DNA of 6,337 bases. Source: Bacteroidetes bacterium 4572_112 (GTDB lineage: Bacteria; Bacteroidota; Bacteroidia; Bacteroidales; UBA1556). The notes beneath the pieces were generated by a model, which ran no database searches, was not told the DNA's origin, and was given only the letters and a program-made list of their open reading frames with translations. Shown here piece by piece: positions 1 through 5,800 of the stretch. Every line of letters starts with the position of its first letter. The stretch's first letter is position 1. Where the stretch lies: NCBI GenBank assembly GCA_002254285.1, contig NIUZ01000105.1, positions 1 to 6,337 of the forward strand. Direction: 5' to 3'. The translations under genes were made by a program, and so were the position numbers.

Positions 1-1
1 T

Positions 2-580
2 ACCCCGTTTGAGATAAGAGTAGCCCTGTATAAAGAAGGCGTTATATATAATACTTTAAGCCAGTGGGAATTATTCCTCAACTATTTCCAAAATGGAAAC
101 GATGAAATAATGACAAAAGTATTCTCTTTGTTTTTGAATATTAAGTATGAAGAATATGTTTTGGTAAGAGATGATGGAAAATTTGTATTGGAAAATGTCT
201 TAAATAAACACATGATAGATGAATTTAAATTTCTGTATATTACAAGAATATTACGAGAAATGGGTGGAATAGGGAATAGTAAAGAGCCCACATTCGGAAA
301 TAATACCGCTTTAATGTATGAATTAAAGAGGGAGAAAAGAAGAGTGGGAAAAGGGCGAAATAAGAGTAACACTAGCTTAAGTAGTATAATTTCCTCAATA
401 GCTTGGAATACAGAGGTAAATATATTTACGGTATGGGATTTAACAATATTCCGACTATATAATGGTCTTAAGAGAAAGACAAAGAAAGATAAATACGATA
501 GTATTATGTTAGGTATTTATACTGGAAATGTAAAATCTGAAAGTATAAATTTTGAGAAAGAAAGTTGGTTTAACAAATAG
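2..580 (+). CDS. Phage protein of unknown function, 5' end outside the window
   Basis: The frame is open from base 2 to a TAG at 578-580 and gives 192 visible residues, so the true start lies upstream. The ATG at 110 has no ribosome binding site and is probably internal. The visible start (TPFEIRVALYKEG) is followed by mixed helical sequence, a basic stretch near residues 105-120 (KREKRRVGKGRNK), and a C-terminal part with Trp135 and Trp145 (AWNTEVNIFTVWDLTIFRLY) ending in ESWFNK. From memory, proteins with a similar Trp-Asp-Leu-Thr segment and a short Trp-containing end occur next to tail genes of Firmicute phages without an assigned role; this was not searched. Its place directly upstream of the tail protein gene, 26 bases away, suggests a structural or assembly job in the same late operon. 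No transmembrane segment or catalytic motif was seen. Function is not claimed. Confidence 0.8.
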   Translation, partial: TPFEIRVALYKEGVIYNTLSQWELFLNYFQNGNDEIMTKVFSLFLNIKYEEYVLVRDDGKFVLENVLNKHMIDEFKFLYITRILREMGGIGNSKEPTFGNNTALMYELKREKRRVGKGRNKSNTSLSSIISSIAWNTEVNIFTVWDLTIFRLYNGLKRKTKKDKYDSIMLGIYTGNVKSESINFEKESWFNK

Positions 581-606
581 TTAGACTATGTAAGGAGGAA
601 TAAATT

Positions 607-1407
607 ATGGCAACTACAAAAAACTTTTCAATTCAGGGGAGCATGGATGTAGCTTTTTTTGGACTTGAAACAAATCAATTAGAGGCATATTTAGAGGATT
701 GTTTAACTACTAATGTAGAATTAACAGCAGAAAAGGTATATGTTTTAGGGAAGGGTGGCAGTATTATAAAAGGTTATTCTCATAGCAGAAGAATCCCTGT
801 AACAATTAAACAAGGATACCCTACAGCTGAAATATTAGCAATTCAATCTGGTCAAGATGTTGTGATTGGTGAGAACACAAACGTAATGAAATTTGAGAGA
901 TTAACAGTTAATTCTGATACAGCTACGACAAACTATATCGCTCTTGGAGATGTTGGTCAGGAAATAGGCTCAATATGGACTATGTCAGGAAAATCATTTG
1001 ACACTAAATTAGAGCAAGCGGGTACTGTTGCACCAGGAAAATTTTCATATACTTCGGGAACTAGATTATTGACGTTCAACACAGGTGAATTAGCCGAGAA
1101 TACAGTAATAATGGTAGCTTATAGATATACTGCTGATGCAACAGCTGAAACATTTAAATTTGATACTGACGTCTTTAGTAAGGCTTATAAAGTAGTTATG
1201 ACTGGTATCGCAGTAGACAATTGTACTGACAAAGCTTACAAAGCACAATTAATATTCAGAAAGATGGACGTAGAGGATGGATTCACTATAGCCTTAGATG
1301 ACACTGGCGATCCTTGCGTAATAGACATGAATCTTAATGCTGCATCTTCTTGCGAGTCTAACACGTTAATGGAATGGGTAATATTTGACGAAGATTTAGC
1401 TGTTTAG
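607..1407 (+). CDS. Probable major tail (tube) structural protein
   Basis: This gene encodes 266 residues. ATG 607 follows a strong Shine-Dalgarno AAGGAGG at 592-598 with eight bases of spacing, as expected for an abundant protein. The sequence is Thr/Val/Ala-rich and beta-type throughout, with no signal peptide or membrane segment. The N-terminal part (to about residue 110) and the C-terminal part (from about 180) look like one tube-type fold. Residues of about 112-180 (from IALGDVGQEIG to MVAYRYTADA) look like an inserted beta-sandwich, with the GKFSYTSGTRLLTFN pattern common in phage structural proteins. Four cysteines are present (Asp-Cys near 32; Asn-Cys, Pro-Cys and Ser-Cys in the last 65 residues). 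Role inferred: it polymerises into the tail tube around the tape measure protein encoded downstream. Support is length, composition and position before the chaperone and tape measure genes. A different virion structural protein is the main alternative. Confidence 0.7.
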   Translation: MATTKNFSIQGSMDVAFFGLETNQLEAYLEDCLTTNVELTAEKVYVLGKGGSIIKGYSHSRRIPVTIKQGYPTAEILAIQSGQDVVIGENTNVMKFERLTVNSDTATTNYIALGDVGQEIGSIWTMSGKSFDTKLEQAGTVAPGKFSYTSGTRLLTFNTGELAENTVIMVAYRYTADATAETFKFDTDVFSKAYKVVMTGIAVDNCTDKAYKAQLIFRKMDVEDGFTIALDDTGDPCVIDMNLNAASSCESNTLMEWVIFDEDLAV

Positions 1408-1420
1408 GAGCTGATAATAT

Positions 1421-1594
1421 ATGAAATTTCAATTTAGAGGTCAACTTAATGATAAAACAGTTGTAGATATAATTAAATTTGACAAAGACGTTGCTTTATG
1501 TAATAATGGAGTTAAGATTAATATTGACGAATTTAATACAATATTTTATCAAAAGGACAAATTTAAGAAAGAAATCTTAGGAATTAATGATTAA
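1421..1594 (+). CDS. Small phage protein of unknown function, possibly truncated by an in-frame TAA
   Basis: ATG 1421 to TAA 1592-1594 encodes 57 residues (MKFQFRGQLNDKTV...KKEILGIND). The ribosome binding site AGGAG (1406-1410) overlaps the TAG of the tail protein gene, with ten bases to the ATG, so the two genes are likely translationally coupled. The protein looks like a small alpha/beta domain. Short genes of this type often follow major tail genes in Firmicute phages, but no function is known to me. The frame stays open after the TAA for 17 codons, VIVIPKKKRNKEVKNDK, to TAG 1646-1648. That Lys/Arg-rich end would suit a natural C-terminus and make a 75-residue protein. The TAA may therefore be a recent nonsense change, a readthrough site or simply the true end. 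The gene is the last before a strong terminator. Confidence 0.7.
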   Translation: MKFQFRGQLNDKTVVDIIKFDKDVALCNNGVKINIDEFNTIFYQKDKFKKEILGIND

Positions 1595-1648
1595 GTTATT
1601 GTTATTCCTAAAAAGAAAAGAAATAAAGAGGTTAAAAATGACAAATAG
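1595..1648 (+). other. In-frame 17-codon extension after the TAA of the small gene
   Basis: After TAA 1592-1594 the same frame reads VIVIPKKKRNKEVKNDK and stops at TAG 1646-1648. It has no start codon or ribosome binding site of its own. The lysine-rich composition resembles the tails of many small phage proteins. It could be a lost C-terminus, a readthrough product or chance open sequence. Confidence 0.35.
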
Positions 1649-1659
1649 GGTTATCCCTA
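1646..1659 (+). repeat. Small perfect hairpin TAGGG-TTAT-CCCTA
   Basis: A five-base-pair stem (1646-1650 with 1655-1659) and a TTAT loop lie just upstream of the terminator and include the TAG that ends the in-frame extension. No U-tract follows. The CCCT arm could alternatively pair with the G-run at 1673-1677 of the terminator, which would make it a weak anti-terminator. That alternative is only a base-pairing observation. Confidence 0.3.
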
Positions 1660-1665
1660 CTATAT

Positions 1666-1720
1666 AAAATGAGGGGGTATTCAATAGAAATATTGTCTAT
1701 TCCCTTATTTTTTTATTTTT
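1666..1720 (+). terminator. Strong rho-independent terminator after the tail protein block
   Basis: The outer stem pairs 1666-1679 with 1698-1711 (14 pairs, several G-U). A two-by-two internal loop (1680-1681 / 1696-1697) follows, then an inner five-pair stem CAATA/TATTG (1682-1686 with 1691-1695) capped by a GAAA tetraloop. The 3' arm runs into TTTTTTT-A-TTTTT, ending at 1720. The fit to an intrinsic terminator is very good. It closes the transcript carrying the tail protein and small gene. The A-run at the other end may give weak termination for minus-strand transcripts. Confidence 0.9.
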
Positions 1721-1730
1721 GCTAATAATA

Positions 1731-1759
1731 TTGACAATTATTTGAGTAAGTGTTATACT
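1731..1759 (+). promoter_or_regulatory. Near-consensus sigmaA promoter with extended -10
   Basis: A perfect -35 TTGACA (1731-1736) is separated by exactly 17 bases from TATACT (1754-1759), which is preceded by TGT (extended -10). Transcription should start at about 1765-1767. The -35 sits inside a small AT-rich inverted repeat (AATAAT at 1724-1729, ATTATT at 1737-1742), which might be an operator but is weak. The promoter lies 11 bases after the terminator tract and drives the chaperone-position gene and everything downstream. A host-type promoter here is compatible with expression outside the usual late cascade; that is inference. Confidence 0.85.
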
Positions 1760-1777
1760 GTATAGGAGGTATAGTCT

Positions 1778-1804
1778 ATGTGCTTTAAACACACAAGTAT
1801 ATAA
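1778..1804 (+). CDS. Possible eight-residue leader peptide (MCFKHTSI)
   Basis: ATG 1778 follows AGGAGG (1764-1769) with eight bases of spacing, the best-placed ribosome binding site in the window, and ends at TAA 1802-1804. The product would be MCFKHTSI. The predicted transcription start near 1766 would leave part of the Shine-Dalgarno at the very 5' end of the RNA. The reading frame covers both inner hairpins of the leader, and its GGAGG is the 5' strand of P1. A translating or stalled ribosome would therefore change the folding. By analogy with leader-peptide attenuators of resistance and biosynthesis genes it could regulate the gene at 1906. Chance remains possible at this length. Confidence 0.4.
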   Translation: MCFKHTSI

Positions 1805-1835
1805 ACTTGCAAAGCCTTCCTATATAAGAGTAGGG

Positions 1836-1853
1836 TTAGCGATTATTTAGCGA
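1836..1853 (+). repeat. Short direct repeat TTAGCGA x2 in a leader hairpin loop
   Basis: TTAGCGA occurs at 1836-1842 and 1847-1853, four bases apart, across the loop of the 1829-1860 hairpin. It may be a protein-binding repeat, a loop interaction site or chance. Nothing in the sequence decides between these. Confidence 0.4.
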
Positions 1854-1890
1854 CCTTACTATACATAGGATAGCCTATTGATTGAGAATA

Positions 1891-1899
1891 AAAGGAGAG
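1891..1899 (+). promoter_or_regulatory. Ribosome binding site that fixes the start at 1906
   Basis: AAAGGAGAG ends seven to eight bases before ATG 1906. A longer frame from TTG 1882 would place this site inside the coding region and has no ribosome binding site of its own, so ATG 1906 is preferred. Confidence 0.85.
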
Positions 1900-1905
1900 A
1901 AGAAT

Positions 1906-2352
1906 ATGAATGTAAAAAAATATTTAAATTTAGAGGAAAAATTCACATTGGTAAATGATGTAGTGGAAAGTTGTGTGAATGATTATCAGTTAGATGTTAT
2001 TCAAAAAGAAGTATCAAAAGTTGTATATATCACTTTAGGTTATGTTGAGGATTTTGAAGTTGCCGAAAAGGATGGCGAGTTTGAGGTCGTAGAGACTTAT
2101 GACAATTTGATGAAAGACAACTTATATTTCAAGAAAATATATAAGAAAATTCCTAAACAAGAAAGAAAACTAATTGAGAGGTTAATTGACGAATCTATTA
2201 ATGAGAAATTGAGACAAGGTGGGACTTTAACAGGTATTATGTCTAAAGTAAGCGAGTTGGATTTCACTACAATAGCAAAGCAATTTAATGATTTAGATAT
2301 TAAGAAAATGGATAAAGTAATTAAAATGGCGAAGGTAAATAACCCTAGATAA
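1906..2352 (+). CDS. Putative tail assembly chaperone-position protein, function unproven
   Basis: This gene encodes 148 residues (MNVKKYLNLEEKFTLVNDVV...), highly charged and predicted mostly alpha-helical, with no membrane segment or catalytic motif. A helical N-terminal part (residues 1-45) leads to an acidic linker near 55-70 (EVAEKDGEFEVVETYDN). A Lys/Glu-rich helical C-terminal half carries DFTTIAKQFNDLDIKKMDKVIKMAK at the end. It is the first gene behind the new promoter and lies between the tail protein and tape measure genes, where gpG/gpGT-type chaperones normally sit. These bind the tape measure and recruit tube subunits. No -1 slippery site or overlapping second frame is present, so the classical frameshift-fusion arrangement is not supported. 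The assignment rests on position and composition only; an unrelated small phage protein is quite possible. Confidence 0.45.
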   Translation: MNVKKYLNLEEKFTLVNDVVESCVNDYQLDVIQKEVSKVVYITLGYVEDFEVAEKDGEFEVVETYDNLMKDNLYFKKIYKKIPKQERKLIERLIDESINEKLRQGGTLTGIMSKVSELDFTTIAKQFNDLDIKKMDKVIKMAKVNNPR

Positions 2353-2361
2353 TACTAAAGT

Positions 2362-2368
2362 AGGTGAG
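2362..2368 (+). promoter_or_regulatory. AGGTGAG ribosome binding site that fixes the start at 2373
   Basis: TAGGTGAG at 2361-2368 lies four bases before ATG 2373. The same eight bases recur at 2863-2870 before the tape measure start. AGGTGA matches the 3' part of the extended Shine-Dalgarno AAGGAGGTGA, which explains the short apparent spacing. A GTG within it (2364) is in frame but is part of the binding site, not the start. Confidence 0.75.
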
Positions 2369-2372
2369 TAAT

Positions 2373-2834
2373 ATGGGTACTGTGAATAGTGTGTTGAATA
2401 GTGTATATGCAGATATAGAGGCAGCTTTAAATAATAGTGTACCGGAATTATCATCATTACTTGAAATAGCTCTTAGAAGGGCGATATGGGACAATATATA
2501 TGCTAAGCCTGAGGGTGAAAGTTATGATAGATCCTTTGGGCTAATAAATTCCGTAATTAGCGAGCATATTTATATCGGTAAGACTATTGAGATTTCATCC
2601 TTTAGTAATCCTGACGAAATGGACTGGATACCGGGCGAAGAGCATAGTAGTTGGTCAAGGAAAACAGACGAAAGAGAAAATATAGCATATTGGATGTCGC
2701 GTGGACATGGTGGTTTAGCCTATTATGAGGAGACAAATTACGAAAAAGAAGCTATGGAAAGCGTATTCAATCAGAAAAAATATAAGAAAATAATAAATAA
2801 GAATTTAAAATTACGAGGGTATAAGTCTAAATAA
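2373..2834 (+). CDS. Probable HK97-gp10-like tail component
   Basis: This gene encodes 153 residues (MGTVNSVLNSVYADIEAALN...). An N-terminal helix (to about residue 40) is followed by IYAKPEGESYDRSFGLINSV (about 46-65). This resembles the Tyr-x-Pro-x-x-Tyr-x-Arg-x-x-x-Leu-x-x-Ser pattern of gp10-like tail completion or joining proteins. A beta-type middle (IGKTIEISSFSNPDEMDW) comes next, then a Tyr/Gly-rich region (YWMSRGHGGLAYYEE) and a basic C-terminal helix (NKNLKLRGYKSK). Such proteins act at the head-tail or tube terminus. They usually sit before the tube gene, so this place, 20 bases after the previous gene and directly before the tape measure gene, is less common but known in Firmicute phages. 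The single TAA (2832-2834) lies in the same frame as the tape measure gene with no further stop between. The family call is from pattern memory and moderate. Confidence 0.5.
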   Translation: MGTVNSVLNSVYADIEAALNNSVPELSSLLEIALRRAIWDNIYAKPEGESYDRSFGLINSVISEHIYIGKTIEISSFSNPDEMDWIPGEEHSSWSRKTDERENIAYWMSRGHGGLAYYEETNYEKEAMESVFNQKKYKKIINKNLKLRGYKSK

Positions 2835-2850
2835 CTTATACTTTTTTATT
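2819..2850 (+). terminator. Weak terminator-like hairpin before the tape measure gene
   Basis: GTATAAGT (2819-2826) and ACTTATAC (2834-2841) form a perfect eight-pair stem with a seven-base loop, extendable by G-U pairs at the base, and TTTTTT follows at once (2842-2847). Only two pairs are G-C, so termination should be partial. The hairpin overlaps the end of the preceding gene, including part of its TAA, and no promoter lies between it and the tape measure start. It may lower transcription of the tape measure gene relative to upstream genes. Confidence 0.55.
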
Positions 2851-2873
2851 GTCTTAAAAAGGTAGGTGAGAAA

Positions 2874-5800
2874 ATGGTAAATGACAAGATTGACGTAGGT
2901 CTAAGGCTTGGATTAGATGAGAAAAGTAAAGCTAGTGTAAAATCACAAGTTGATAAGCTGAAAAAGGAATTTGAAACTTTAAAGAAAGAAAGTATTCAAT
3001 TATCAAGTAAAGAATTAGACTTACAAAAGAAAATGCTTGTTAATGAAGGACTTAGATTAAAGAATCAAAGGTTGCAAATTTCCGTAGAAAAGGAAAAAGC
3101 TAAAGTTTCTCAAAATGCAAGTAAAAGTGAGTTGGATTTAGCGAATAGGAAATTAAAAGAGCAAAAGCAAATGTTGGTTAATGATGGTATTGCGGTTAAG
3201 AATAAGCAGAAAATTTTAGCAGTAGAGAAAAAAGAAACTCTGGAAATTGAAAAGCAAAATAAAGCTAGTATAACTAAATTAGCTAAAGAGGAAAAAAGCT
3301 TACAAAATCAAAAAGTATCCTTGGCTATATTTAAAGAGCAGCAAGCAAGGAGTGTTACGGGACTTGAAACAGGCACTTTAAAAGGTACTTATAACACCGC
3401 AGAATTGGATAAATTTAAGGCTAGTGTTGACGCTTTAAAAACAACTACTCCTGATTTAAATAATCAGATGCGTACCTTAAAGTCGCAATTCAAAAATATA
3501 GAAACGAATGCAAGAACTAGCTCAAGAGCGATAAAAGAAGCTGCTGATAATACAGTAACATTAGGTAGTCAATTAAAGAATGCCTTTGGCAAATTTATAT
3601 TATGGATGGGTGTAACAACTGTATTCTTTGGTGTAGTTAGGGCTCTAAGGTCTGGTATAGATACTGTTATAGAATTAGATACGGCTTTAGTTGAGTTAAA
3701 GAAAGTTACAGACGAAACAGAAACTTCATATAACAAATTTTTAAAAACTTCTATTGATGTATCTAAATCACTGGGCAGGACTACAGTAGAGACATTAAAT
3801 GCAACATCTGCATTTGCTAGAATGGGATATACTATAAATGAGTCATTAGAGTTAGCTAAAAGCTCACTTACATTGCTAAATGTCGCAGATGATATTGAAA
3901 CAGTAGACGAAGCAACTAATTCACTAATTACTGCTTTAAAAGGCTTTCAATTAGAAGCAGATATGTCTGTCAAAATAGTTGATTCGCTTAATAATGTAAG
4001 TAATAAATTCGCCGTAACAACTGGCGATTTATCAGAGGGTGTAAGACGTACATCAGCTACAATGAATAGTGCAGGAAACTCTTTTGACCAATTAAATGGT
4101 ATGCTTGTTGGTGCAAATGAGGGAATGAAAAACATTGAAAAATCAAGCTCAGGCTTAAATACTATTTCAATGAGATTACGAGGTGTAGGAGAAGATACGG
4201 AAGGCTTAGTACCTAAACTTAAAGAGGCATTTGACCAAATAGGTGAATCTGGTGTTGCAATTGAGGATTCTGCCGGTAATTTAAGAAGTACTTATGACAT
4301 TTTAAATGATTTAGCGGGTAGTTATGATACTATTAGCTCAAAACAACAACAATATGTAGCAGAATTAGCAGCTGGGAAAAAGCAAGCTGCCGTATTCTAT
4401 AATTTAATGAGTAACTGGGATAATGTAGTTAAGGCAACTGCTGCCTCAATAGATTCTGTTGGCTCTGCTACAAAAGAGCAAGAGAAAGTGTTAGAAAGTG
4501 TACAAGGTAGATTAAATATTTTATCTTCTACTGCCGATGAGTTTTGGGTTAGTTTCATTAGTAGTGATTTATTAAAAGGTGGAATAAGTGGCTTAACTGA
4601 ATTACTGAATATTTTAAATAAGATATTAGATACGTTTGGCGGAATGGGAGTAATTTTACCTATTTTAATAGGTACAATTGCGATATTTAAGAAAACAATT
4701 CTAGTAGGACTTATTGCACAATTGCAGTATATCCCCGTAGTTTTATCTTATATAATAGCCGGGATTACAGGTGTAACTGTTTCATTAGGTGTTGCAACAG
4801 CATTATTAAGTGGACTCACATTAGTTTTAGGCGCTGCTTTCTTAGCATGGAAAAGTAATAACAAGGCTCAAGAAGAAGCTATTGATAATCTTAATCAACT
4901 TGAAGATGGCTTAAAAGGGGCTAATGAGCAATTTACTAAAACGTCAGAAATGATAGATGCTTTTGAAGAATTATCTAATAAGATTAATAAAACTGCCGTA
5001 GAAACAGCAGAAATGAATAGCTTGCAGGGAAAGCTCAATGAAATTATGCCAGAGGTTAAGAATAAGATAGATGGGCAAAATATTTCACTAGATGAACAAA
5101 TTGAATTATATAAAGAATTAAACAATGCAATAAAAGAAAAGGCTATAAATGAAGCTCAAGATATCTTAGATAGATTTAGTGGTACTTATGATGAAAGGGC
5201 AACTAAAATAGAGGAAAATGAAGCAGCGTTAAGGGAATATAATGCTTCTTTAGCAAATCAAAGAGAGCAATTAAGACTCCTTCAAGAAAAATATCCTAAA
5301 AGTACAGCTATGATAAATATTCAAAGGAATGCAATAGATAATACTAAAGATTCTATGGATAAATTAAATGAAGAAACTGAGGATTTAATAAACATCAATA
5401 GAAATCTAGCTAATGCAGAAGATTTAGTGGCTCAATCTAAGAGCGAAATAATACAATCATCTGACTTATTAATTAGTAGTTACGAAGATGAAATGGGAAT
5501 AATAGGCGATTTAGCAGATAAGAATGAAGAGCAATTGGGCAAAATGCTTAAAGATGAAAAAGAGCTTACAGAAGGGCTTAGGCAGGAAATAACTAAACGT
5601 CTACTAATGAGAAGAGCAGAATTTGACCCTACTACAATTACTGTTGCAGGAGGAATTGAGGTACAAACTCATGGATTCAGTGGTAGTGATGACCCTGTTA
5701 TTAAAGGGCTTAAAGACAGGCTAGATACAATAAATAAAATTTATGCTGAAAATACCATTAAAATTAGTAATCAAATATTAGGATTAGGTGGAGATGCTAG

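Larger units (their letters stand above)
1765..1880 (+). promoter_or_regulatory. Structured 5' leader RNA with competing pairings
   Basis: Visible pairings are: P1, GGAGG (1765-1769) with CCTTCC (1815-1820), one bulge; hairpin TGTG/CACA (1779-1782 with 1790-1793); adjoining hairpin CAAGT/ACTTG (1794-1798 with 1805-1809); hairpin AGTAGGGT/ACCTTACT (1829-1836 with 1853-1860, one G-U); and hairpin ATAGG/CCTAT (1865-1869 with 1874-1878). A perfect seven-base complement GTATAGT (1769-1775) / ACTATAC (1858-1864) would compete with the 1829-1860 hairpin and form a pseudoknot with P1. None is followed by a U-tract, so this is not an obvious transcriptional attenuator. No complement to the downstream ribosome binding site is evident. 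It does not match a riboswitch class I can recall. Confidence 0.5.

Noticed and set aside
82..372. Open frame on the minus strand opposite the first gene
   Set aside because: It has no ribosome binding site and no recognisable protein, and is antisense to a frame open across the whole region. Minus-strand frames at 3947-4135 and 4895-5125 within the tape measure gene are rejected for the same reason.
110..580. Taking ATG 110 as the start of the first gene
   Set aside because: The frame continues without a stop to base 2 with protein-like composition, and no Shine-Dalgarno precedes ATG 110. The gene is better read as truncated by the window edge.
1638..1667. Nine-codon ORF MTNRVIPTI behind an AGAGG
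   Set aside because: It is very short, has a mediocre binding site, and ends where the terminator begins with nothing to regulate before transcription stops.
1805..1853. GCAAAGCC plus GGGTTAGCGA resembling parts of the c-di-GMP-I (GEMM) riboswitch
   Set aside because: The obligatory upstream AGGGCAAACC-type segment and the GGTAGC...GGTTACC stem are missing and the order of elements does not fit. The similarity is limited to short words.
1882..1908. TTG 1882 as an upstream start of the 1906 gene
   Set aside because: It would place the good ribosome binding site (1891-1899) inside the gene and has none of its own.
2270..2372. Programmed -1 frameshift joining the 1906 and 2373 genes
   Set aside because: The -1 frame does lead to the frame of the next gene, but TAG 2361-2363 blocks it and no X-XXY-YYZ slippery site is present near the end of the first gene.
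2364..2375. GTG 2364 as start of the gp10-like gene
   Set aside because: The GTG lies inside the AGGTGAG ribosome binding site; ATG 2373 is correctly placed.
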